DNA of 64,000 nt, from positions 1 through 64,000 of the forward strand of contig NZ_QFBC01000016.1 in NCBI RefSeq assembly GCF_003122325.1, given 5' to 3'. The first letter of the stretch is position 1. The number at the start of each line of letters is the position of its first letter. The notes below the pieces were generated by a model that had not been told where the DNA came from, ran no database searches, and worked only from the letters and a program-made list of their open reading frames with translations. The DNA comes from Rhizobium album (GTDB lineage Bacteria; Pseudomonadota; Alphaproteobacteria; Rhizobiales; Rhizobiaceae). The translations under genes were made by a program, and so were the position numbers. This document shows positions 34,879-42,695 of the stretch, piece by piece.

Positions 34879-35298
34879 ATGAACAGGGACACCCGGCTTT
34901 CAGACGTGCTTCACGTCCTCCTGCACATGGCCATGGTGGATGGACCGCTGACATCGGAGGTGCTTGCACGCAGCATGGGTACCAACCCGGCGGTGTTCAG
35001 GCGCACGATGGCAGGTTTGCGTGAAACTGGCATCGTTAGCTCGGACAAGGGGCATGGCGGAGGATGGCGGCTGACGCGTCCGCTCAACAAAATCACCCTC
35101 CTCGCCGTCTACGAAGCCCTTGGCCGTCCGAACCTGTTCGCGATCGGCAACCGCAGCCGCCATCCGGAATGCCTCGTCGAGAGGAACGTCAATGCCGTTC
35201 TGGCGGACACCATGGCAGAGGCGTCAACACTATTCTACAGACGTTTTGGCGAGATCACCCTGGACAACATTGCGGGTTCCCATGAATTCGGCCACTGA
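34879..35298 (+). CDS. Rrf2-family transcriptional regulator
   Basis: 139 residues. An N-terminal winged helix-turn-helix (LSDVLHVLLHMAMVDGPLTSEVLARSMGTNPAVFRRTMAGLRETGIVSSDKGHGGGWRLTRP) is the Rrf2 fold. The three-cysteine cluster that holds an iron-sulfur centre in IscR/NsrR is absent; a single Cys occurs in HPECLVE. It therefore probably senses something other than Fe-S status, as in YwnA/CymR-like members. It is divergent from the thioredoxin-reductase-like/methyltransferase pair. The last codons run into repeats that look like an IS end. Confidence 0.85.
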   Translation: MNRDTRLSDVLHVLLHMAMVDGPLTSEVLARSMGTNPAVFRRTMAGLRETGIVSSDKGHGGGWRLTRPLNKITLLAVYEALGRPNLFAIGNRSRHPECLVERNVNAVLADTMAEASTLFYRRFGEITLDNIAGSHEFGH

Positions 35299-35350
35299 TT
35301 CCGACGCAGATCTGCCCGCCCATTCTGACTCCATTTCGCCCGGCACTCCG
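35290..35350 (-). repeat. Three degenerate 14-bp repeats, possible IS21-type end
   Basis: On the minus strand CGGAGTGCCGGGCG, CAGAATGGGCGGGC and CGGAATCAGTGGCC occur at 35337-35350, about 35314-35327 and 35290-35303, spaced 23-24 bases. Regularly spaced short repeats of this kind are found at the ends of IS21-family elements. No istA or istB gene is nearby, so this would be a relic. Confidence 0.35.
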
Positions 35351-35470
35351 ATTTGAAGCCGGCTGTGTTTCGGCCCTTTAACTGCGGGACTTAGTCAAGC
35401 CTGTTTGTTCGTGCCGGGGTTGGGGTCCTTTTCGAGGTCATGGCCTCATCATGATGTTCGGGTCGGATGC

Positions 35471-35893
35471 CTAAACGTGTCGAGCGCCGTGCGGTCGATC
35501 CAGGCAGTGCAGGACGACGGCAAATTTTAACGCGACTGCGACCTGTGCTTTTTCATTCCTTGCGTTTCGCCACCGCAGCCCACGCTTTCAGCGCGCACCA
35601 GCGCCGAGTCCGATAGAGCAACAGGCTGGCCGCCTCGAAGAGATAAGTTCGCAGGCGATCGCCCCATCAGGAGACTTGGCCGATTATGTCCGTTTCGCCG
35701 GATTGTTTTCGTCGCGGGGTTAGGCCCAGGTCAGCACCTACGGATGCTGCATTTCAGAGGCTAGACGGATCATCGATGGTGTGGCGGAAGGTCAGTGCTG
35801 TTTCCACACCGATGCCCGGCACGGTCATAAGCCGCTTGGTTGTGTCGTCTGCTCGGGCCGTCTGTCGGACGTGGCGACCCAATGCCATTCTTT
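35471..35893 (-). pseudogene. IS110-family transposase, degenerate C-terminal fragment
   Basis: Reading the minus strand from about 35893 gives [28 protein letters not shown], then a stop and frameshift, then SVGADLGLTPRRKQSGETDI, another stop, [32 protein letters not shown], and after a further frameshift KAQVAVALKFAVVLH. These segments follow the order of the transposase_20 domain of IS110 proteins. At least two frameshifts and two in-frame stops mean it is inactive. It need not be the same element as the IS110 start at the left window edge. Confidence 0.8.
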
Positions 35894-35915
35894 TTCGGTG
35901 AAGATGGCGATAGCC

Positions 35916-36656
35916 TCAGTCATGTGCTCTGCCAAAATCGACGACGTATTGAAACCGATCGGAAGGATATAAGCTGCGTGTAACCTGAAACATTCGATTG
36001 TTGGCGTCAAAATACCAACGTTTGATGACAAGTGCGGGGGAGCCTTCGATCGCGGACAGTGCACGGGCGGTCTGCAGCGGGAGCTGTGAGGCGGATATCT
36101 CTTGGCGGATTTTTTCAATCCGGACGTTATACTTCTCGTTGATAAGGTCGGCGACTGGTCGGTTATGAACGCCGATCTCGTCAACGATCCCCCTAAAGAG
36201 GGCGTCGAAAAAAATCTCGACAAGGCAGATGGGGGCTGCCGTCTCCACTTCGTTCCAGCGAATGCCCTCCACTCGCACGACGCTGCGACCGACGCCGAAT
36301 CCGATGTCATCTGCGGTTTCCCTGTCCAGGATGATCTCGCTTATCGTCTTTACATGCAGTCGGATGGCTGTCGTATGCTGCAGCAGATCTTCGACTGAGT
36401 TCCAGCCAGCTTGAAACGCTTGTCGCTTGACCGAGGCTACAACGCGTGATCCGATTGCAGCGCTTCGTACGATAAGACCGTCCGCCTGCAAATTGCTCAG
36501 TGCCGTGCGAACCGTTGCGCGGCTTACGCCGAAGCGTGCGCAGAGCATTTCCTCCGTCGGCAGAAGGGAATCGACGGGTATTTGCCCGGATAAAATCTGA
36601 GACCTCAGATATTCCTCGACAATCCGATATTTGGGTTGGCTCTGATTTCGGCCCAA
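35916..36656 (-). CDS. GntR-family regulator with UTRA domain
   Basis: 246 residues. Residues 8-78 are the GntR winged helix-turn-helix (YLRSQILSGQIPVDSLLPTEEMLCARFGVSRATVRTALSNLQADGLIV); residues 95-240 fit the UTRA ligand-binding domain of HutC/FarR-type regulators, with the closing FQVTRSLYPSDRFQYVVDF. It is divergent from the long catabolic run starting at 36956. Two copies of a 14-bp palindrome lie between them, one near each promoter, so it probably represses both itself and the catabolic genes until the substrate binds. Confidence 0.88.
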   Translation of the reverse strand: MGRNQSQPKYRIVEEYLRSQILSGQIPVDSLLPTEEMLCARFGVSRATVRTALSNLQADGLIVRSAAIGSRVVASVKRQAFQAGWNSVEDLLQHTTAIRLHVKTISEIILDRETADDIGFGVGRSVVRVEGIRWNEVETAAPICLVEIFFDALFRGIVDEIGVHNRPVADLINEKYNVRIEKIRQEISASQLPLQTARALSAIEGSPALVIKRWYFDANNRMFQVTRSLYPSDRFQYVVDFGRAHD

Positions 36657-36720
36657 GACTCACTGACCTCATGCGGTACGCGGAAACTTCGTTCTTAGGC
36701 ATTCCGATATGCCTCAGTCC

Positions 36721-36734
36721 ATTGTACGCACAAT
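36721..36734. promoter_or_regulatory. GntR/UTRA operator candidate, copy A
   Basis: ATTGTACGCACAAT, an ATTGT-N4-ACAAT palindrome about 65 bases upstream of the regulator start codon. Confidence 0.6.
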
Positions 36735-36902
36735 CCTATATAATGGCAATCAGCCCTGTTTTTTTCAATTGGTGTCGCAGGAACCGACCCTTCAAACCTA
36801 TCCATGGGTTTGATGGAGAGCGAATAAAGCCCGTTAAATCATGCAGGTAAGTTGTTGTTGAGATGAAATTAGGCGGCGGCGAAACAGATTTTTCATTTCC
36901 GA

Positions 36903-36931
36903 TTGACATTGTACGAACAATAGAACAAATT
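36903..36931 (+). promoter_or_regulatory. Promoter with GntR/UTRA operator copy B
   Basis: TTGACA at 36903-36908 is a perfect -35 box; a weak CAAATT lies 17 bases further on. The palindrome ATTGTACGAACAAT (36908-36921) occupies the spacer, and differs from copy A at one central base. A repressor bound here would block the catabolic run that starts at 36956. Confidence 0.6.
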
Positions 36932-36955
36932 GCCGTTAATCAAGAGGTTCGACAC

Positions 36956-38404
36956 ATGAAAAGTCGCAAAGAGATCGACGCCTACGGAGAAATCGAAATC
37001 TCGGCTTCCGCTTACTGGGGGCCGCAGACAGAACGCGCGCGTCGCCTTTTTGCTATTGGCAGCGAGCGCCTGCCCGTAGATGTCATTCACTCTTTCGGAG
37101 CGCAGAAGGCCGCTGCTGCCCAGGCAAACCTCTCCCTAGGCCTGCTCCCGGAGAGGCTTGCGACGGTGATCATCCGGGCCGCATTGGAAATGCGTGACGG
37201 CGCTTTCAACGATCAGTTCCCGATTGGCGTCTGGCAGACCGGCTCCGGTACGCAAACCAATATGAATGCGAATGAGGTCATCGCCAACCGCGCCAATGAG
37301 CTGCTGGGCGAGCCTCTTGGCAACCGGTCCCCGATCCACCCCAACGACCATGTCAACCTGGGTCAGTCCTCAAACGATACGTTTCCGACGATCATGCACG
37401 TTTGTGCGATCAGGGCCGTTTTCGGAGTGTTGGCGCCGGCGATGGCGGTATTGCAATCGGCGCTCGCCGAGCAGGCCGTTGAATTCCGCGACCACGTCAA
37501 GCTCGGGATGACCCACCTGCAGGACGCCCTTCCCGTGACGCTCGGAAGCGAGTTTTACACGTGGGAGAAACAGGTTGCGTCCAGCTGGGTTGCGCTGGAG
37601 TTTCATACCGTCAGCCTGTGCGAACTGCCGCAAGGCGGGACCGCCAGCGGTAGTGGGATAAACAGCCATTCCGATTTCGCGGGGTTAGTCGCCGATGGCC
37701 TTGGCGCATTTGTCGGAAGACCCCTGCGCGCAAGCCCGACGCCCTCACAGTTCATGGCGTCGCACGATGCTTTCGTCGGGCTTTGCGGAGCCCTGAACGT
37801 CCTTGCCACCGCTCTCTTGAAAATCTGCAATGATATACGGCTTCTGACCTCCAGTCTTGGCGGGTCACCGTCCATGTCTTTGCCGGATGAGGGGTTGTCA
37901 TCTTCCATCATGCCGGCAAAACGCAATGCCACGGTCTGCGAGGCGGTTATCCAGGTCTGCCTGCGTGTGATCGGAAATTCCGCCGCTGTCATCGCTGCAA
38001 ACAGTGCAAGCACGCTGCAGTTGAATACCACTAAGCCGCTGATCCTGAACGAAGTGCTCAATTCCGTCTACCTTCTCGCCGATGCGCAACGTGTTCTTGC
38101 TTCGGGCTGCATCAAAGGGTTGCAGGCAAATCGCGACCGGCTGCGGCTGGCGCTCGACCGGTCCCCGGTCCTGGGTGCCGTGCTGGCGCCCGTCATTGGA
38201 TACGACGCTGCTGCACATCTCACGCGGGAGGCATCCACGAAAGAGCTTTCGATGCGTGATGTGATCGTACGCGAAGGTGCAATGAGTGTTGCCGACTATG
38301 ATGCCTATCTCGCCCAGGCGCTCGATCCGAACCGGCTGAGCAAACACAACTCGACCGCGGTCCCGTCGCCTTTGAGGCCGGTTGCTGCAAACAACAGTAA
38401 ATAG
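36956..38404 (+). CDS. Class II fumarase/aspartase-family lyase
   Basis: 482 residues. Substrate-binding blocks of class II fumarases are present: TGSGTQTNMNANEVIANRA, NLGQSSNDTFPT, MTHLQDALPVTLG with the conserved His, and the mobile loop SSSIMPAKRNATV. The loop keeps the catalytic Ser and the Lys and Asn that hold carboxylates, but the usual KVNP reads KRNA. This suggests a 4-carbon-dicarboxylate-type addition/elimination on a modified substrate rather than housekeeping fumarase. ATG at 36956 is preceded by AAGAGG; a longer frame starts upstream inside the promoter. It is the first gene of the run and is followed 11 bases later by an aldehyde dehydrogenase. Confidence 0.82.
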   Translation: MKSRKEIDAYGEIEISASAYWGPQTERARRLFAIGSERLPVDVIHSFGAQKAAAAQANLSLGLLPERLATVIIRAALEMRDGAFNDQFPIGVWQTGSGTQTNMNANEVIANRANELLGEPLGNRSPIHPNDHVNLGQSSNDTFPTIMHVCAIRAVFGVLAPAMAVLQSALAEQAVEFRDHVKLGMTHLQDALPVTLGSEFYTWEKQVASSWVALEFHTVSLCELPQGGTASGSGINSHSDFAGLVADGLGAFVGRPLRASPTPSQFMASHDAFVGLCGALNVLATALLKICNDIRLLTSSLGGSPSMSLPDEGLSSSIMPAKRNATVCEAVIQVCLRVIGNSAAVIAANSASTLQLNTTKPLILNEVLNSVYLLADAQRVLASGCIKGLQANRDRLRLALDRSPVLGAVLAPVIGYDAAAHLTREASTKELSMRDVIVREGAMSVADYDAYLAQALDPNRLSKHNSTAVPSPLRPVAANNSK

Positions 38405-38415
38405 GAGTTCGACGC

Positions 38416-39840
38416 ATGTCCGAGTTTAAGCTTTTGATCGACGGCAAGGAAAGGGCAGGAAACGAGGGGGTCTGGGAAGACGTCTTCGATCCTGCGACAG
38501 GGCAGGCTTTCGGTAGGGTGACCCACGCCGGCAAACAGGATCTCGATGATGCCATGAATATCGCCGTGCGCGGTCTGGCGGAATGGAGCGCGGTTCCGAC
38601 GTGGGAACGTGGCACCATCCTGCACCGCTCGGCGGCCATCCTGCGCGAGCGCAAGGAAACTCTCGGGCTGGCGATGACCAGGGAGCAGGGCAAGCCGCTG
38701 CGGGAGGCAATTGCCGAGGTCGATCGTTCGGCCGATTTTATGGAGTGGGGCGCTGAACAGGCGCGGCGTATCACGGGCGACGTGCTGACCGGTCGCGACC
38801 TAGCCAACCGCATCGTCATCGAGACGCATCCGATTGGCGTCGTGGCGGCCTTCACACCCTGGAACTTCCCGATGGCTCTGGCGGCAAAGAAATTTGCTGG
38901 CGCGCTCGGCGCAGGTTGCTCCATCATCTGCAAACCTTCACAAGAAACACCCGGCTCGGTTCTCGGCCTGGTCCAGGCCCTGCTGGATGCCGGTGTTCAC
39001 CCGGCTGCGGTCGGTGTCGTGTTCGGTGCCCCGGCCGATGTGTCATCGCACATGATCAACGCATCGCAGATTTCCAAGATCACGTTCACCGGCTCCATTC
39101 CGGTCGGTAAGATGCTGGCTGCCGAGGCCGGCAAGGTCATGAAGCCTGTCACCATGGAACTGGGCGGGCATGCACCGGTCATTGTCTGCAAGGACATGGA
39201 CCCCGAAGCGACCGCGGATTTCCTGGTGACGAAGAAATTCACCAATGCCGGGCAAATCTGCCTGTCCCCGACCCGGTTTTTTGTTGAGAGCGAGGTCCAC
39301 GATAGGTTTGTCGAGCGCTTCGTTGCCCGCGCCGCGAAGATTCGCGTTGGTGCCGGAACGGCGGAAGAAAGCCAGATGGGGCCATTGGCGAGTGTGCGCC
39401 GTGTTCAGGCAATCTCCGATCTGGTCGAGGATGCTCGTGCGAAAGGAGCGACAATCGCCACCGGCGGGCAGCACATGGGCAATAGCGGATACTTCTACGC
39501 GCCGACCGTGCTGACCGATATTCCGCCCGAGGCCAGGATCCTGCACGAAGAGCCCTTCGGACCGGTTGCTGCCATCCTCCGCTTCGATGACGAGGCCGAG
39601 ATGGTGCACCAGGCAAACAGTCTCGAGTTCGGTCTTTCAGCCTATCTCTTCACAAACGACGCGGCCCGCCAGCGCCGTCTTGCCGATGCGATGAAGGTCG
39701 GAACGGTGGGCGTAAATGACGTTCCCACCCATCTGCCGGAGGTACCTTTGGGCGGCTGGAAGGAGAGCGGCTACGGGACGGAAGGGGGCCAGCAGATTCT
39801 CACGCCGTACCAGAAGACGAAGTTCGTCAGCTACCGCTGA
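38416..39840 (+). CDS. NAD(P)-dependent aldehyde dehydrogenase, succinate-semialdehyde type
   Basis: 474 residues. FTPWNFPMALAAKKFAGALGAG binds the cofactor, MELGGHAPVIV holds the general-base Glu, and FTNAGQICLSPTRFFVE the catalytic Cys. The KKFAGALGAG segment and overall length resemble GabD and related semialdehyde dehydrogenases. It oxidises an aldehyde to an acid in the cytoplasm. It is likely co-transcribed with the lyase before it, so the lyase product or a derived semialdehyde may be its substrate. Confidence 0.88.
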   Translation: MSEFKLLIDGKERAGNEGVWEDVFDPATGQAFGRVTHAGKQDLDDAMNIAVRGLAEWSAVPTWERGTILHRSAAILRERKETLGLAMTREQGKPLREAIAEVDRSADFMEWGAEQARRITGDVLTGRDLANRIVIETHPIGVVAAFTPWNFPMALAAKKFAGALGAGCSIICKPSQETPGSVLGLVQALLDAGVHPAAVGVVFGAPADVSSHMINASQISKITFTGSIPVGKMLAAEAGKVMKPVTMELGGHAPVIVCKDMDPEATADFLVTKKFTNAGQICLSPTRFFVESEVHDRFVERFVARAAKIRVGAGTAEESQMGPLASVRRVQAISDLVEDARAKGATIATGGQHMGNSGYFYAPTVLTDIPPEARILHEEPFGPVAAILRFDDEAEMVHQANSLEFGLSAYLFTNDAARQRRLADAMKVGTVGVNDVPTHLPEVPLGGWKESGYGTEGGQQILTPYQKTKFVSYR

Positions 39841-39889
39841 CTGTATCTGCCGGCTGGAGGCCGCGGCACTGTTTTTGGGAGGAGATGAA

Positions 39890-39988
39890 ATGAAGAACCT
39901 GCGAGGACCTTGTTTGCCGGTTCGTGCCTGTTCTCAAAGGAACGGGTGGCTGGCAGTCGGGAACATGGAAGGAGACAGGCCATGCTGA
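39890..39988 (+). CDS. 32-codon small ORF overlapping the livG-type start
   Basis: A short frame starting at ATG 39890 has a very good ribosome site (GGGAGGAG). It begins MKNLRGPCLPVRACSQRNG and ends with Cys-stop; its TGA lies inside the first codons of the ATPase gene (ATGCTGA), an arrangement that allows translational coupling. It has no similarity I recognise and no clear signal peptide. It may be a leader peptide controlling the transporter genes, or the relic of a lost gene. Whether it is translated is unknown. Confidence 0.4.
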   Translation: MKNLRGPCLPVRACSQRNGWLAVGNMEGDRPC

Positions 39989-40722
39989 CCGCTCGTGACG
40001 TGACGATCCGCTTCGGGGGCGTCGTAGCCGTAAACAAAATGGAGATTGATGTCCGCCCCGGTGAAATCGTTGGCCTGATCGGGCCGAACGGAGCGGGCAA
40101 GACAACGTTCGTCAACGCGATTTCCGGAACCTACATTCCTGCCGAAGGTTCGATCCGGTGGCATGACGAGGAGATCGTCGGCCGATCCCCCAGTTACCTC
40201 GCCCGCATTGGCGTCGGTCGAACGTTCCAGAATGTTGCCTCGCTCAACGATCTGACGGTGCTCGATATAGTCAAGGTCGGTCGCTCGGTTCGCAAGCCGA
40301 GCGGTGGGTTGCGTCAGTTCTTTTTCGGCAACCGTCGCCAGGACAATGATCTGACCGACAAATTCCTGGAGCCACTCGGACTTGCGGATCACCGCGACAG
40401 CCCGTTGCAGGTGCTCTCCTACGGGCATCGCAAGGCTGTGGATATTGCCCGCGCACTGGCCGGAGAGCCGGACCTGCTTCTTCTTGACGAGCCGGTGGCG
40501 GGCGTCGCGCCGGCCGAGGCCTTCGCGCTGGCGGGCTTCGTCAAGCGCATTCGTGATCAACTGGGCTGCGCCGTCGTGATGGTGGAGCACAAGATGGACG
40601 TGGTCATGAGCACCTGTGATCGCATCGTCGTGATGGCGGCAGGCGCCAAGATTTTCGAAGGGTCAGGCGCAGGTGTCCAGTCGGATCCCGAGGTCCGTCG
40701 CGTATATCTGGGAGATGCGTGA
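39982..40722 (+). CDS. Branched-chain-type ABC transporter ATPase (LivG type)
   Basis: 246 residues with Walker A GPNGAGKT, Walker B LLLLDEPVAGVAPAEA and the H-loop VMVEHKMDVVM. The signature is LSYGHRK rather than LSGGQ, as usual for LivG proteins. ATG at 39982 follows GGAGACAGG. It is first of the order G-H-M-K-F, all on one strand. Liv-type systems also import amides, urea and aromatic acids, so leucine need not be the substrate. Confidence 0.9.
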   Translation: MLTARDVTIRFGGVVAVNKMEIDVRPGEIVGLIGPNGAGKTTFVNAISGTYIPAEGSIRWHDEEIVGRSPSYLARIGVGRTFQNVASLNDLTVLDIVKVGRSVRKPSGGLRQFFFGNRRQDNDLTDKFLEPLGLADHRDSPLQVLSYGHRKAVDIARALAGEPDLLLLDEPVAGVAPAEAFALAGFVKRIRDQLGCAVVMVEHKMDVVMSTCDRIVVMAAGAKIFEGSGAGVQSDPEVRRVYLGDA

Positions 40723-41636
40723 TGTTTACCCTGCAACTCGTTATCGCCGGCGTTGCTGTTGGAAGCGTCTACGCGCTGATCGCGCTCGGTATCGTGCTGA
40801 TCTACAAATGCTCCGGTGTCGTCAATTTCGCCCAGGGCGGGTACGCCATGCTGGGGGCGTTCTTCACCTATGCCCTTGCTCAGGCCGGCCTTCATCCCGC
40901 GCTCGGTCTGCTGATTGCGGTGGTGCTGATGGGCGCGGTGGGTGCGCTGACTCAGATCCTGATCTTGAGGCCCATGCTGAAGGCGCCGGTCGTTGCGGTC
41001 ATGATGGTGACGCTCGGCATCCTCATCACCTTCCGGGCCGTGTGCTTGTTCATCTGGGGACCGGACCAGCTTGCCTTTCCGCAATTGTTCCCGGCCGGTG
41101 TGATCGAACTGGGCGGCATCTTCATGACCTATAATTATATAGCGGCAGTCCTGCTATCGTCGGTTCTTTGTGCGGCATTTCTGGCGTTCTATCGCTATAC
41201 GCCGCTTGGCCTCATGCAGCGTTGCACGGCGGACAATACCCGTGCTGCACTTGCGATCGGCATCGATGTGAGCAGGCAGGTGACAATTGCCTGGGTCGCA
41301 TCGGCAATGCTGGCGGGGTTGGGCGGAGCGCTCCTCGCATCGCTCAACGGCCTCTCCGTAAACCTGTCGAATATCGGCCTCGTCGCCTTCCCGGTCATCG
41401 TACTTGGCGGCATGACCAGCCTCGTGGGGGCTGTGGTCGGCGGCGTCGTGCTCGGCGTATTGCAGGCTTTGACTGACGGCATGCTGACGCCGGCTATCGA
41501 ACGCGTGCTGCGTGAGTACACGGAAATCTACTCTGTCGGCGCGCTTCAGCAGGTCATTCCCTATGCGTTGCTTGTCCTCGTTCTGCTGGTTCGTCCGCAG
41601 GGCATCTTTGGCACTAGAGAATCGGAACGGGTGTAG
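40722..41636 (+). CDS. Branched-chain-type ABC transporter permease (LivH type)
   Basis: 304-residue inner membrane permease. GVAVGSVYALIALGIVLIYKCSGVVNFAQGGYAMLGAF is the typical LivH opening, and the C-terminal half has AWVASAMLAGLGGALLASLNG and FPVIVLGGMTSLVGAVVGG. The ATG overlaps the TGA of the ATPase gene by one base (TGATG) and has GGGAGA six bases upstream; a GTG just before it is less well spaced. Confidence 0.9.
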   Translation: MFTLQLVIAGVAVGSVYALIALGIVLIYKCSGVVNFAQGGYAMLGAFFTYALAQAGLHPALGLLIAVVLMGAVGALTQILILRPMLKAPVVAVMMVTLGILITFRAVCLFIWGPDQLAFPQLFPAGVIELGGIFMTYNYIAAVLLSSVLCAAFLAFYRYTPLGLMQRCTADNTRAALAIGIDVSRQVTIAWVASAMLAGLGGALLASLNGLSVNLSNIGLVAFPVIVLGGMTSLVGAVVGGVVLGVLQALTDGMLTPAIERVLREYTEIYSVGALQQVIPYALLVLVLLVRPQGIFGTRESERV

Positions 41637-41638
41637 TC

Positions 41639-42667
41639 ATGACTCTACGGCAAATCCTTATCCTGCTGGCGGTCGCGGCATGCATTCTGCTGCTGCTTCC
41701 CGGCCTGGGCCGCTATAGTGCCTACATCGTATACGTGGTTGCGATCGCATCGATCGGTGCGCTCGCCCTTAATCTCCTGATCGGCTATTGCGGCCAGATT
41801 TCCTTTGCTCATGGCGGACTGTTGGGCGTTGGCGCCTATGCTGCCGGAAATTTCGGCAATGCCGGTCAGGATATGGTCGTGGCGCTCGCCGGTGCGGGTT
41901 TCGTCACGGCGCTGATCAGCGTCATGATCGGGCTGCCGGCGCTTCGGCTGCGCGGTCTCTACTTCGCCATCGCAACCCTCGCAGCCCAGTTCATTCTGGA
42001 ATATCTCTTCCGGCTGCTGGAGCCGCTGACCCATGGGGTCTCTGGTCTCCTCATCGAACCCGCGCCTTTCCTGGGGTTCGGCGTCTCGACCGACCGCGGC
42101 TATGCGGCCGTCTCAATCATCCTGCTCGTTCTGTCGTTGATTGGTGTTTCCCGGCTGTTGCGCACGGATCTCGGCCGCCGCTTCATCCTGATCCGTGACA
42201 GCGAAATGGTCGCTCGCGGCATGGGTATCAATGTGGCCCGCACGAAGTTCTGGGCCTTTGCTATCTCTGGTTTTTTGGCCGGTATTGCCGGTGGACTTCT
42301 GGCTTTCACGACACGGATCGCGGCTCCGGAGGCATTCGAGATCGCGCTGTCGGTGGACTACGTCGCGATGATCATAGTCGGCGGGCTAGGTTCCCTGCCG
42401 GGGGCGGTGATCGGCGCCTTCTTCGTGGTGCTGTTGCCGGAGGTCGTGCAGCGCCTGGGAGAGTACTTCAACGCTGCCACGCAGACATCCGCCATTCGCG
42501 AGATGATCTTCGGCCTCCTGATCATCCTGTTCATGATCTACGAGCCCCGTGGCCTCAATTCACTGGCCAGCCGCCTCTGGCGGCGCTGGCGGGGCGCTGG
42601 CACGAAACCCGCGAAAACCCCATCCGGAGCAATGGACCTGCGTCCCTCAAGCGAACCGGCTGAATGA
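41639..42667 (+). CDS. Branched-chain-type ABC transporter permease (LivM type)
   Basis: 342 residues. ALALNLLIGYCGQISFAHGGLLGVGAYAAG and LRLRGLYFAIATLAAQFILEYLF are hallmark LivM segments, followed by FAISGFLAGIAGGLLAFTTRIAAPEAFE and MIIVGGLGSLPGAVIGAFFVVLLPE. It begins two bases after the LivH-type stop and forms the membrane pair with it. The C-terminal tail of about 30 residues is hydrophilic. Confidence 0.9.
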   Translation: MTLRQILILLAVAACILLLLPGLGRYSAYIVYVVAIASIGALALNLLIGYCGQISFAHGGLLGVGAYAAGNFGNAGQDMVVALAGAGFVTALISVMIGLPALRLRGLYFAIATLAAQFILEYLFRLLEPLTHGVSGLLIEPAPFLGFGVSTDRGYAAVSIILLVLSLIGVSRLLRTDLGRRFILIRDSEMVARGMGINVARTKFWAFAISGFLAGIAGGLLAFTTRIAAPEAFEIALSVDYVAMIIVGGLGSLPGAVIGAFFVVLLPEVVQRLGEYFNAATQTSAIREMIFGLLIILFMIYEPRGLNSLASRLWRRWRGAGTKPAKTPSGAMDLRPSSEPAE

Positions 42668-42695
42668 GATAAGTAACACAAGGAGGAGGAATACA

